In this document: piece after piece, positions 23,693 to 34,968 of the stretch
How the letters are laid out: each line of letters starts with the position of its first letter
How positions within the stretch are numbered: the stretch's first letter is position 1
Assembly: GCA_946800325.1 (NCBI GenBank)
Contig: OX326956.1
Span: forward strand, 46,019,552 to 46,083,551
From: Luzula sylvatica
Taxonomy: Eukaryota; Streptophyta; Magnoliopsida; Poales; Juncaceae
Direction of reading: 5' to 3'
Length of the DNA stretch: 64,000 nt
Position numbers and translations under genes: made by a program
Notes under the pieces: model-generated
Told to the model about the DNA's origin: nothing
The model's input: the letters and a program-made list of their open reading frames with translations, nothing else
Database searches by the model: none

Positions 23693-24855
23693 GTCTCCCA
23701 CTCAATTTCAGATCTACCTAAAAGGTACTCATGCATATCCAATATGCACGATCTTAGAGAATATAGTCTGCGTATCAAAATACCAAACTATGCACATTCT
23801 ATGTGCCAATACTTGTAATCAAGCCCGACTTAGTACGACTCGTTGTGTGACCGTGTAGGTTCGTTTAACGATGGCAGTAGGCTGTTTCCAATGCACTACA
23901 AGCCCATGAGCGGGATCTAGTCACTCCATCATGGCTACCCATGTTAAAACGAAAAATGATTGTGATCATTGTGCCTATCTCGAATATCGGTTTCTAGTTC
24001 TCTTGTTTGTGATATCCGTTAATCAAAAGGCATGGCGATAGTCATCCTTATGTTTTGATTAACTAAACTTATTCCTCGATTCCGAATTGAGTTAACAAAT
24101 TACAATCGATATTAACCATTAATATCATTGACTACGGCCGTAGTTTTCGTTAATCGATTCATCGAGTGGCCAAAGAGATATCTCTTCCTTCCGGAATAAA
24201 CAATTCCTATCTTGGAGACTCACATTGAATTCCGTGTTTCGGCCAATACCCAATGATGACCGTTTTAGCCCCTCTTACGGAAAGCGTAAGATCATATCAA
24301 AGTACTGTGTTACGCACGTAACGCAATCAATGATCCCCTCAAGTATGAAGAATCTAAGACCCCGTCCGTCGCAAGTCCATCTTTAATGACTAAACCATGT
24401 CATGGTCTCGCGGCTTTGGTCAAATCCAATATATATAACCTAACACATATCTACGTTCCCGATTCGACAAGCACCTTGTCCTATGATTAGCAAAACATAA
24501 TCATCTCCTCGGCAAACATACTAGTGTACACGTTCAGTCTATTATCTAATAATAGAAATGCTTCACTCTTAAGAAAACTGATCCATGACTAGGGATATTT
24601 AGAAATGACGCTTTAAGTGTGACGGTTTCGCTGCACATAATCATCAATTATGTCGACGTCCACACAAGCTCAAATCAGGGTTCATGTAACCATCATATTA
24701 CACAACCCGCACACAGTTTTCATATAAGATAAATGCAAAATGAAATAATTTTAAAATTCTGAAATTGCATTACTATAAGATAAGTTTGGGGTGATACAAT
24801 GTTTACTACTTTATTAGACTATAATCTCGTCCCACGAAACTATCAGTTTAGATAA
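23693..24855 (-). other. E2 long 3' untranslated region
   Basis: Non-coding, collinear with 8744-9904 of E1 with only scattered differences. It starts (element sense, right to left) after the RNase H stop and ends in the polypurine tract. Confidence 0.8.
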
Positions 24856-26232
24856 CTAACTACTCTCTTCCTCCTCTAGGTATCTCAAACCTATAGCTTT
24901 CGCATGATAATCGTGCTTAGCTTGCGAGAGTGGCTTAGTAAACGGGTCCGCAACATTCCTGTCAGTATCAATATGCTTGGAGCGGTGATGTGCCCTAGGT
25001 TCCTTGGACTGTGCTATTGCTCCCGTATTGTCGCAATACACAACCACAGGTTCCGTGATGCTCGGGACTACACCAAGCTCGGTCACAAACTTCTTGATCC
25101 AAACCGCCTCCTTTGCAGCTTCGGAAGCCGCAATATACTCCGATTCAGTCGTAGAGTCCGCTATTGTGGGTTGTTTGGAACTCCTCCAAACTACCGCACC
25201 ACCATTTAGACAAAACACGTATCCACTTTGTGATCGAAAGTCATCGACACATGTTTGGAAACTGACGTCGGTATATCCTTCAATAACCAACCCGGATGTC
25301 TTTCCACCATAAATTAGAAATTGATCCTTAGTTCTTCGTAAGTACTTAAGGATGTTATGTACCGCGATCCAATGCATATCCCCTGGATTTGATTGGTAAC
25401 GTGAAACGACGCTCAATGCATACGACACATCGGGACGCATACAAATCATGGCATACATAATTGATCCTACCGCCGAAGCGTATGGAACAATACTCATCGC
25501 ATTCTTATCCTTGCTCGATGTCGAACATTGAGCCTTAGAATACGTTATGCCACTCGACATTGGAAGAAGACCTTTCTTCAATTCCTGCATTGAAAACCGT
25601 TTCAACACTTTGTCGATGTACGTGCTTTGACTCAAGCCGAGTAACTTCTTGGATCTATCTCTATAAATCCTCACGCCTAATATATAAGCGGCCTCGCCCA
25701 AATCTTTCATAGCGAAACGAGTATTTAAATACTTCTTAACATCCGTAAGCATCGGAATGTCGTTTCCTATGATCAAGATGTCGTCTACATATAGTACAAG
25801 AAATACTACGCGGCTCCCACTAACCTTCTTGTATACACAAGGTTCCTCTACATTTTTCACGAAATTATACTCGCTTATAACTTCATCAAAACGTATGTTC
25901 CAACTCCGAGAAGCTTGCTTCCATCCATAAATGGATCGTTGCAACTTGCACACTTTATCCGGATTCTTTGTATCGACAAAACCGTCGGGTTGTGTCATGT
26001 ACACATCCTCTTGTAATTTTCCGTTAAGGAATGCGGTTTTGACATCCATTTGCCAAATCTCGTAGTCATAATACGCAGAGATAGCAAGTAAGATCCGTAT
26101 GGATTTAAGCATTGCTACGGGAGAAAACGTTTCTTCATAGTCTATACCATGAATTTGTTTGAAACCTTTCGCCATAAGCCGTGCTTTATAAGTGTTTACA
26201 TATCCATCCATGTCGGTCTTCTTCTTGAAAAC
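24856..26232 (-). pseudogene. E2 Copia RT-RNase H, 3' part
   Basis: Reverse transcriptase with WQMDVKTAFLNGKL and LYVDDILIIG, then RNase H with TESEYIAASEAAKE and YCDNTGAIAQSKEPRAHHRS. It follows a nonsense change in the conserved GCKWVF motif (tryptophan codon TGG to TGA at about 26236), so it is separated from the upstream frame by one stop. A deletion of about 22 codons removes the sequence between HHRSKH and DTDRNVAD, near the C-terminus of RNase H, when compared with E1. It could be read only with stop read-through. Confidence 0.87.
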
Positions 26233-28350
26233 TCATTTACATCCCACTGGTCTAACCCCGGGAGGTGGATCAATCAAATTCCAAACTTGATTATCGTACA
26301 TGGATTGAATCTCGGATTTCATGGCAATTTGCCACTTAACGGAATCTTCGCTTTTCATAGCCTCGCGATAAGATGTCGGCTCATCATCAATAAGTTCGAC
26401 TTCATCATCATTTGCCACGATAAAACAATATCGTATAGGCTCTTGACGAATCCAACCCGATCTACGAATTGCGCCTTGTGCACTTGACTCCGGATCCTCA
26501 ACATTTGAGGAAATCGGATCAACGTTCATCGGTTCATCATTCGTTTGCGGGTCTCGAATTTCTTCGAGATCTATTTCAGTCCCATTCACTCGCCTAGAGA
26601 TAAAATCCTCCTCAAGGAAGACCCCTCTTTGAGCTACGAAAACCTTGTTTTCGATTGGAAGATAGAAATAATATCCTTTTGTCTCTTTAGGATACCCGAC
26701 AAATAAACATTTTTCAGACTTGGGTTCGAGCTTGTCCGAAATTAATTTTCGAACATATGCTTCACAACCCCTAATCTTAACAAAAGACAACTTTGGAGAT
26801 TTTCCAAACCACAACTCATATGGCGTCTTCTGTACCGATTTAGAAGGTATGCGGTTTAATAAAAAAGCCGCTGTCTCTGGGGCAAATCCCCAAAACGATT
26901 TTGGAAGGGATGTTTGACTCATCATCGATCGAACCATGTCCAACAAGGTCCGATTCCTCCTCTCGGACACGCCATTCCATTGTGGCGTTCCTGTCGGAGT
27001 CCATTGTGGAACTACTCCACAATCTTTCAGATGATCTTCAAACTCATAGCTCAAATATTCACCACCTCGATCCGATCGAATGGCTTTAATTTTCTTGCCA
27101 AGCTGATTTTCCACTTCGTTTTGAAACTCTTTGAATTTATCAAAAGTCTCCGCTTTGGCACGCATCAAATAGATATATCCATATCTACTATGATCGTCCG
27201 TAAACGTAACAAAGTATCGATAGCCTCCTCTTGCCTCGATGCTCATCGGTCCACACACATCGGAATGTATGAGTTCCAATAGATCGTTGGACCGTTCTCC
27301 GACCTTGGAGAATGGCGCCTTTGTCATCTTGCCAAGTAAACAAGATTCGCAATTCCCAAATGAATCGAATTCAAATGAGTCTAGCATTCCATCTTTATGG
27401 AGTCTAGCAATGCGTTTCTCATTCACATGACCAAGTCGACAATGCCAAAAGAAAGTACGATTATCAACTTTAGGTTTAATCCTTTTCGCATTAACGTTAT
27501 ACATGGACTCATAATTTCCGTGATCGAAATCCAACACATAAAGACCATTTTCTAACAGAACATTTCCATAGATAATAGAATCCTTACATATCGAAAACTC
27601 ATTATTCCTAATAACGAATTCATAACCATCATTGGCTAGTTTCGACACACTTATTATATTCTTACATAATTCTGGTACATAATAACAATTATTTAGTACT
27701 AAAATAAGTCCACTAGGTAAAGTCAAATTAACTACTCCTACGGCAAACGCAGCAACTCTTGCTCCATTTCCGACGCGTAGATCGACTTCACCCTTTTCCA
27801 ACTTGCGACTATTTCGTAGAACCTGCATATTTCGACAAATATGAGTCCCACAACCGGTATCCAATACCCAATTAGTCATAGTTGAAATATTAACTTCAAT
27901 AACGTTAATACCTGAGAGGCCGGTCGCTGAAACCGCCTTGCCCTTCTTCACCTCCTCGAGGTAAGACTTGCAATCACGCTTCCAATGTCCAGCCTTGTGA
28001 CAATGGAAACATGTCTCGTCCTCGGATTTCTCCTTTCCCCTTTTATTCGGCTTTGATCGTTTCTTAGCCGAATTGCCCTTGGACTTTGATCTCTTGCGAT
28101 CCTTATTCTGAATCGTGAGAACATCTCCGGCAACCTTTGCCTTGTTCTCTCCGGACGACTTCAACGTCTCTGATTCAAAATTCTTGAGCATTCCGTGAAA
28201 CTCAGGGATCATCTTATCCATCGAATGCATGTGATAGTTAGTCACAAACGGAGAAAACATTGGAGGAAGTGCACACAAAATCAAATCTTGTCGCATAATC
28301 TTCGACAATTTCTCTCCTAGCTTCTCAAGATGATCTATGAGAGCTTGCAC
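26233..28350 (-). pseudogene. E2 Copia gag C-terminal half, protease, integrase
   Basis: This frame has Gag C-terminal sequence, an intact nucleocapsid knuckle CFHCHKAGHWKRDC, the protease motif WVLDTGCGTHIC, a pre-integrase zinc site (FFWHCRLGHVNEK ... CESCLLGK), the integrase D-D-E residues (HSDVCGP, RSDRGGEY, NGVSERRNR) and the linker to RT. It ends at the TGA in place of tryptophan at GCK-stop. The knuckle is complete here but deleted in E1. Conversely this copy has lesions in the N-terminal Gag. The two copies therefore carry complementary defects. Confidence 0.88.
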
Positions 28351-28613
28351 CCCGAAGGCATCTTGCAGTTTACCAACGCTTTGAGTGTATTGAACCGTTC
28401 AATACGCTCTTGCTCTTGGAACATTTCCTTGAGCACAACGTTTATGATGTGCGCATCCGAGTCCTCAAACTGCCTTTGAAGACTAGCGTCCATACATGCC
28501 AACATGAGAACTATTCTTAGGTTTCGGTGCCAATTTAGATAGTTCCGTCCCACTAGCTTTTCCTTTTCTAATACCGATCTAATCGATAAGGTGTTGGTGT
28601 TAATAGAAGACAT
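28335..28613 (-). pseudogene. E2 gag N-terminus with internal deletion
   Basis: Starts MSSINTNTLSIRSVLEKEKL like E1 gag, but jumps from WHRNLRIVL directly to MLACMDASL. This loses about 40 codons (the acidic KLKKDSNDVTC region of E1). A second short deletion after KMPSG shifts the frame, so the N-terminus is not joined to the rest of Gag. Confidence 0.85.
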
Positions 28614-29385
28614 GCTCTACAAATGAAAATAAAGATTGATTACTAACGTTGCGTACTTATCTTATAGGGCTTATATGATTTTATATGAATATGCTAGTGC
28701 TATTTTATCGAAACGATAACCCTCATACCGATACGGGACTCCAAGTCCATAACACTCAAGACCCATATTTTACGATCCTCCCACAAGTGACTATGGCCGA
28801 CAAATGAGATCTCGATATTTTAGGTAGGATTAAAATCCAATCGTATCTAATACGATTCTTGTTCCTTATAGAATTTCGGTAATGAATCGCATCCAATACA
28901 ATCCATATTATGCGTGTGCATTCTATCTATGCCCCGAACTCCAATCGGATTGGCTTGGACGGTTAAGTCATAACCGTACCCAACATATCGTTCAATTGAA
29001 CTACTCACGTGCCCGACTATGGCCTGAAACCACATGAGTCCCCAATTAACGCTTATCACCCGCATCAATATATACAGTAGTACGTGCCCGACTATGGCCT
29101 GAAACCACGCACTATGTCATATCAATCTCGATGGTTGTGGATATGGAAGGCATTTATGGAAGGCATTTCCATGACTTAAATATTAAGAGGGATCATGCTA
29201 ATACATGTTTAATTTTATGACATAATCTAATTATATCACTATCACAAGATTTTCTAATGCATATGGACTAATTTTGGGAGACTACATTATCCTATAAATG
29301 TCTAAATTTATATGCTTTAAATCGGTGCAAAGATTATAAATTTTCGAAGTTTGTAGTAAAAAACGAAACTGGCAACCAGGGACAT
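28614..29385 (-). other. E2 leader with repeated GGCCATAGTC motif
   Basis: Untranslated leader between palindrome array and gag. Plus-strand GACTATGGCC (sense GGCCATAGTC) occurs at 28789, 29015 and 29090, spaced 226 and 75 bp, matching the spacing in E1 and E5. No gene. Confidence 0.78.
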
Positions 29386-29780
29386 GTGCGTCATGACGCA
29401 TCATATGGTGCGTCATGACGCACCACCTCGTGTAATCTCCATTACACAGGATTTTGTACATAGCGTCATGACGCACCATGTTGTGCGTCACGACGGACCA
29501 CTTTGGAGACCCAGCGTCACGACGCACCCTTGGCATCCCCGCATGTCCGTGGCGCCCTTGGCGTGCGTCACGACGCACCGGACGGTGCGTCATGACGGAC
29601 CCATGGCGTCCCCGCAGTACCGTGGCATCCCGTGCTGTGCGTCACGACGCACCAGTTCGTGCGTCATGATGCACCATACGCTGATTGCCTTTTCTGCCCT
29701 AATTCCAAATCAGTTTTCCGTCGTTTCTTCAACGACTGATCATGATGCGTCGTTTTTCGTGCGTCATGGTGCGTCGTTTT
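29386..29780. repeat. Palindrome array in E2 leader (CGT-CATG-ACG class)
   Basis: Copies of GTGCGTCATGACGCAC, some with CACG in the middle, in pairs, then degenerate copies up to about 29780. It sits at the same position relative to gag and the primer-binding site as the TAYA-class arrays of E0 and E1. Translations of the array give only repeat peptides (MTHHxVRHDA type), not a protein. Confidence 0.9.
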
Positions 29781-29967
29781 CCGTCGTTTCCACGATCATC
29801 TCTAGATCACTCCAGACATCTAATGTCTGATTCTCTAGTGATTCAACTTGTGATTTTAATCGAAATTCAATTTCAGTCACCGATTTTTATGCAAACGGGT
29901 ACCAACTTTGATAGCCCGTGCGTATATCCAATATACGACTATGATTCGACCCTCGAATCTCAACGTT

Positions 29968-29980
29968 TGCTCTGATACCA
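29968..29980 (-). promoter_or_regulatory. E2 tRNA-Met primer-binding site
   Basis: Plus strand TTGCTCTGATACCA is the complement of TGGTATCAGAGCAA, the usual initiator-tRNA-Met primer site of plant LTR elements. One base separates it from the 5' LTR at 29982. It fixes the minus orientation of E2. Confidence 0.9.
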
Positions 29981-29981
29981 C

Positions 29982-30953
29982 TGATGGGAATTCATCCGAC
30001 CCCGGGCCCGCGCAGCGGATATGTAGGCCCGGTCCGGTTCCCAAAACCCGAGATCCCGATTTGACGCGAGGGTACGATGTAAAGAAGGATAATCAATTAC
30101 CAGTGCAAAATTGATTGCACACGAAGGGTTGATTGCACTTTCTTCTTTCTCCGGTCACGTTGGTGACTTTACGCGCGTCCCATACCACGCTAAATTCACC
30201 GTTCGTTCACGTTCTTCGATCCTTCGATTCGAACACCACGGAGAGCCACAGATGTCGCTCCTCCACACGTATCCACCTTGAGTCGGAAGACGTCGGACAC
30301 GGATACACCTGCCTAGACGATGTATCGGTGTACTTGCTCAATCTCGATTGATTCTCTATTTTTTCGATTTCTCTCTTTTCTCTCAAAAGGTGTCTCTCTT
30401 TCACTTGAAGATTCAATGAATAGTACACTTGTTAGACTGATTTGTACAGGAGAGACAAAGAGAACATCCTATTTATACTTCAATAGGATAAGGACATTCA
30501 ATAGCCACCTTTTGGATTCACCAAAACGTGTGTACTAAAAACTGCCAGAAAACAGCGTTTTAATACAGTCCGTCATGACGCACAGTAAGCTGCGTCATGA
30601 CGCACCATGTATAAAACCAACTTTTAACTGTGTCCGTCATGACGCACCATTTGGTCCGTCATGACGCACGAAGTCCAAAAGTTACTGGACAAAATACGCA
30701 TTCTAGCGTCATGACGCACCATATTGTGCGTCATGACGCACGAAGCTATTTTTCCTGAATTTGGCTAAGTCCACAACCTAGTGAACTAAACACTGTGGTG
30801 CGTCATGACGCACCATCTTGTGCGTCATCACGCACAGTGTTATTTCGCCCAATTCTGCACAATCCTATTATGCATTTTCTGTCTTCTCGAACGTATACGT
30901 TCGTGTGCCCTTTTGTACACTTTTACGGTTGACCTGAAACTGTATTTCTTTCA
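29982..30953 (-). repeat. E2 5' LTR
   Basis: A 972-bp LTR, TGATGGGAATTC to TGTATTTCTTTCA. A TATA box (TATAAATA on the minus strand) lies at 30470-30477. The palindrome array 30568-30835 begins about 90 bp upstream of it, in the U3 enhancer position. It is about 1% different from the 3' LTR and lacks a short block near 30358 that the 3' LTR has. Confidence 0.92.
30568..30835. repeat. Palindrome array in E2 5' LTR U3
   Basis: Four pairs of CGT-CATG-ACG palindromes. Pair members start at 30568/30590, 30632/30654, 30704/30726 and 30798/30820, exactly 22 bp apart each time. The array is directly upstream of the LTR TATA box in element sense. Confidence 0.93.
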
Positions 30954-30958
30954 GTACG

Positions 30959-32773
30959 ACCCAATTGAAAGAAAGGTTGTGGTGAGTCGAGATGTTCATG
31001 TGAATGAGAAGAGGGCATGGGACTGGAGTAAGAAGTGCGAGATGGACGATGAGGACGCCGAGTCAGACGAGTCCGAGAAAGAAGAATCCTCAGCTACTGT
31101 ACCGACTAGCCCCGCAATACCTGATGAAGAAGACGAGCCGAGACAGACGCGCACAAGGAGCCTACAAGAGCTGTACGATGCAACCAGTGAGGTACATCTT
31201 GTTTGTCTTTTGGCAGATGCGGAGAATATTTCCTTTGAAGAAGCCGTGAGAAACAAGAAATGGAAATCTGCGATGGATGAAGAGATTGGGGCTATCGAGA
31301 AAAACAAGACGTGGGACTTGGTCGAGTTACCAAAAGGATGCAGGCCCATAGGAGTCAAGTGGGTATACAAGAAGAAGATGAATGCTCAAGGCGTGATCGA
31401 AAGGTACAAGGCTTGATTGGTGGCGAAGGGGGTATCGGCAACAGGCCGGTATTGATTACGATGAGGTTTTTGCTCCTGTTGCGAGAATGGAGACGATCCG
31501 ACTTCTCATATCTCAAGCAGCTCAATTCAAGTGGTCGATCTATCAGATGGACGTGAAATCAGCATTTTTGAATGGCGTGCTCGAAGAAGAAGTCTATGTC
31601 GAGCAACCACCTGGTTACGTGAACGCTGGAAAAGAAGGAAAGGTGTTGAAGTTGAGAAAGGCGTTGTACGGGCTCAAACAGGCACCTCGAGCATGGAATA
31701 CCCGAATCGACACATACTTCAAGAAGACCGGATTTGTACAATGCCCATACGAGCATGCATTGTACGTGAGAAAGAAGGAAAAAGACGTGTTGTTTGTTGC
31801 TCTCTATATTGATGATCTGATTTTCATGGGGAGTAATGAGAAGATGGCGAAGGAATTCAAAGAAGCGATGACGCGAGAATTCGAGATGACAGATTTGGGT
31901 CTGATGAAATACTTCCTTGGCCTCGAAGTTAAACAAGGTGAGTCAGGAATTTTTGTATCACAGGAGGCGTACGCGAAGAATATTCTGAAGATGTACAAGA
32001 TGGAGGACAGCAACCCAGTGACGACCCCGATGGAGCTCGGTGCGAAACTCTCTGAATTTGAGGGAGGAGACAGAGTTGATCCGAGCAAATTTCGAAGTTT
32101 GGTTGGGAGTTTGCGGTACCTTACTTGTACTAGGCCCGACATTGCGTATAGTGTTGGGGTGGTGAGCCGATTCATGGAGGAACCGAGGCATTCACACTGG
32201 AAAGCGATAAAAAGGATTCTTCGGTACATTCGAGGTACTGAATTACTCGGGTTATACTACTCGAGGACGGACGAATACAAGCTGGTGGGCTACTCGGACA
32301 GTGATTGGTGTGGAGATGTTGACGATCGAAAAAGCACAGCAGGTTATGTGTTCTTCATGGGAGATACTGCGTTTACGTGGCTTTCGAAGAAACAACCAAT
32401 AGTGACGCTATCGACGTGCGAGGCGGAATACGTGGCAGCATCGTGGTGTGTGTGTAATGCGACATGGTTAAGGAATTTGTTGCACGAGTTGAAGATGATG
32501 CAACACGAGGCGACTGAGATACGAGTCGACAATAAATCCGCAATCGAGCTAGCAAAGAATCCGGTCCATCATGAGAGGAGTAAGCACATTGATGTGCGTT
32601 TTCATTTCATTCGAGAGCAGGTGAAGAAAGGCGATATGCGAATGATTCATGTGGCGAGCCAGGATCAGGTAGCAGACATATTCACGAAGGCGCTTCCGAC
32701 AGCGCTGTTTGAGAACTTCAAGAAGATGATCGGGATGAAGAATAGGCTTGAGCTTAAGGGAGGAATTTGTTAA
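30959..32773 (+). pseudogene. P1 RT-RNase H (3' part of polyprotein)
   Basis: This continues the P1 frame immediately after the target duplication (DPIERKVVVSRDVHV). It has a linker with SSATVPTSP, reverse transcriptase with YQMDVKSAFLNGVLEEEVY and the active site LYIDDLIF, then RNase H with GYSDSDWCGD, STCEAEYVAAS and HHERSKHIDVRFHFIRE, ending ELKGGIC just before the purine tract. Two lesions lie close together: an arginine codon turned to TGA in YKA-stop-LVAKG (about 31413-31416), and one extra G about 15 bp later that shifts the frame. Apart from these and the E2 insertion, P1 is intact. Confidence 0.9.
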
Positions 32774-33099
32774 TAAGCCCAAGCCCTATTAAGAATTATT
32801 AAGTTTAATTAGCCCAATTTATTTTAGGGAAAGTTTATTTTAAGGAAATTAATTATGGGGCAGATTTTAATTATAAGGAAATAAGTTTAGGAAATAGTTT
32901 TTAAGGCAATGTTTAATTCCTTGTATCTCAAGTTTATGGAGCCTATAAATAGGGCTTGGATGTTTAGCAATTAAGATCATCAAATATCAATTAGAAAAAG
33001 AGAGAAAGACTTGTAAGAGACTATTAGAATTATAAGAGAGAGTTTTGTTTATTAGAAATTCCTATTAGAAATCCATATTCGAATTCCGTATTACCAACA
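32768..33099 (+). repeat. P1 3' LTR
   Basis: A 332-bp LTR, TGTTAATAAGCCC to TATTACCAACA, followed by the GTTAT duplication at 33100-33104, after which the kinase reading frame resumes. Confidence 0.93.
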
Positions 33100-33104
33100 G
33101 TTAT

Positions 33105-33728
33105 GAGGGGGCAACAAAGGCTCTAGTTTATGAATACATTCCTAATGGATCACTCGATAAACATATCTTTTATTCAGAGAGAACTAGTCATGCTAGACCA
33201 TTCTCTTGGGATAAGCTCAAAGAAAGAGCATTGGGGGTTGCTCGAGAGATCGATTACCTTCATCAAGAATGTGCTATGCAAATAATACACTTTGATATTA
33301 AACCTCATAATGTTCTTTTAGACCACAACTTCGTTCCGAAAATCTCTGATTTCGGACTTGCGAAGTTATATCCGAAAGAATTGAGCATGGTATTAGTTAG
33401 TATAGCAAAAGGAACCACGGGATATATCGCTCCTGAGATGGTCTCCAGAAACTTTGGGGCTATATCTCACAAGTCGGATGTGTATAGTTTTGGAATGTTG
33501 CTTCTAGACATGGCAACGTGTCACAAGTGGAGTTTACTATCCCTCATGGATCTATGATCAATTAGTACGACAAGAAAATAATGAAATAAACACGGAGATT
33601 GAAGAAATAGAAGCAAATCTATGTAAAATTGGATTACGGTGTATTCAGATGAAATAGTCGGATCGTCTTCCCATGAGTAAGGTGGTGGAGCTGCTTGAGA
33701 GAGAGTGCGTGGATACCTTGCCAATGCC
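33105..33728 (+). pseudogene. LRK10L pseudogene exon 3, 3' part (kinase C-lobe)
   Basis: The kinase frame resumes with EGATKALVYEYIPNGSLDK and continues through the catalytic loop HFDIKPHNVLLD (HFD, a non-RD type), the activation start DFGLAKL, and GYIAPEMVSRNFG, as far as DVYSFGMLLLDMATC. The open frame ends at 33557 after a small deletion/frameshift. The expected C-terminal sequence (YYPSWIYDQL ... RCIQMK ... MSKVVELLE) continues in another frame and holds an in-frame TAG after RCIQMK. The gene therefore has coding damage besides the P1 insertion. Regulation cannot be judged. Confidence 0.85.
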
Positions 33729-33730
33729 AC

Positions 33731-34968
33731 TTAGGCCATTCTTTTCTTCTTCACTCTCAAACCTGGACGGTTTTGGATCCGGTTCATAATAACAATAATA
33801 CTGAGTTGAATTCGAGAGAGTGCGTTGATTTAAGTTCGGAGATAGAGAGCGGCTTACAATTTGAGAACAAATCTGAGTTGAATTCGAGATTTTCAATAAT
33901 ACCCCCAATTCAAACTCTAATAACAAGAAAATCCTTGAATATGAGATGAAATAGAGTCAATTCACTTGCAGAGTCGGAGTGAGCAGTGAGGGTTGAACGA
34001 AGAGAGGATGTTGGGCTGAACGAGAAGAGGGGGTGCTGGTTGGGAGCGAGCAGAGAGGACGAGGTTGAGTTGCACGAAGAAAAGGGACGCTGGTTCGGAG
34101 GTGATTTACTCTCCCGTCAAGTTTTCTTCGTGATGTATCTCCACTTCTCGTAATTTGGAAGGGAGGTGGAGTTGCAGGAAAAGAAGGTGAGGATGTAAAA
34201 TGAGTTACAGAAGTTTGATAAAATACATCAAACCAAACAACAAAAAATACAGAAGTTTGATAAAATACATCAAACCAAACAACAAAAAATAGACTAATGC
34301 AGTAACTACACTTACTACCTGACACAGTTACTGCAAATGACATAGTTACTGTGAGCCATTTGTGATAATTTGGTAGTATTGCTATTCCATGCGAAATGCA
34401 CTCATGTGATTTTGCTTGTTTACATTTATTCATCAACTGAAATGCAAGATAAGCAAATCGTAGCAGCGCATCTTAATTCGTTTTTTATTCAGGGAAAAAT
34501 AAATTAATGCTGATTTACAACATTCCAAAACTATAGATAATATACATACACATGTTAAACTTTCTCAAAATACAGATACACATATTTTTAACAGCATTAA
34601 AAATACTCCCATATTATTGTTCTAAATATCATTTGTGTTAATTAAAGTAGTTTCTTTCAAAGGAGAACGACTTCACGTTGCCGTATGTAACACTTTATCT
34701 AGCAATAATAATATCTTTGAATGCAAAAAAAAAAAAATATATCTTGGTACAGCATCAGCAATATATGGGCCCATCATGGAAATGAGGCTGTGGAATAACT
34801 AGAAAAGTCTTTAAAACCAAGTCTAGAGCCAAGTCAAGAGTAACATTACTTTTGACTTGTTTACAATAAACGAAGTGTGAATCGACACCACAAAGAAATA
34901 TGTTGTCACAATGAGTTCTTCGCTAATCTCATTTATCATTATTCTCTTCCTCGCAAAACAAACAAACG
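33731..34968. other. Intergenic region between two LRK10L genes
   Basis: No gene seen. It includes a repeated TTGAATTCGAGA phrase (about 33805 and 33880), a 42-bp tandem duplication at 34207-34290 (unit starting ACAGAAGTTTGATAAAATAC), and a poly-A run near 34727. The last few hundred bases would be the promoter of the next kinase gene. Confidence 0.65.

Larger units (their letters stand above)
22706..30953 (-). mobile_element. E2: Ty1/copia LTR retrotransposon nested in P1
   Basis: A structurally complete minus-strand element: LTRs at 22706-23692 and 29982-30953, target duplication GTACG at 22701-22705 and 30954-30958, and primer-binding site TGGTATCAGAGC (sense) with one base between it and the 5' LTR. 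It has a polypurine tract (AATTGAGTGGGAGAC, sense) against the 3' LTR. Its gag-pol carries deletions and a nonsense codon, so it is not autonomous now. It entered P1 after P1 entered the kinase gene. LTRs differ at about nine positions plus a 15-bp length change. Confidence 0.93.
20149..33099 (+). mobile_element. P1: Ty1/copia LTR retrotransposon inserted in the kinase exon
   Basis: A complete element by structure: LTRs at 20149-20480 and 32768-33099 (332 bp each, two differences seen), a target duplication GTTAT on both sides (20144-20148, 33100-33104), a primer-binding site TTGGCATCAGAGC just inside the left LTR, and a purine tract AAGGGAGGAATT before the right LTR. Its gag-pol frame is split by the nested element E2 (22706-30953). 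Removing E2 would leave an element of about 4.7 kb, normal for Copia. The low LTR divergence indicates a recent insertion. Confidence 0.93.

Noticed and set aside
24856..28613. Host gene on the minus strand
   Set aside because: All domains are Copia Gag, protease, integrase, RT and RNase H, enclosed by LTRs and target duplications.
30568..30835. CRISPR-like array
   Set aside because: Regular palindromic repeats suggested it at first, but spacing within pairs is about 6 bp, there are no uniform spacers, and the repeats are in LTRs of plant retrotransposons.
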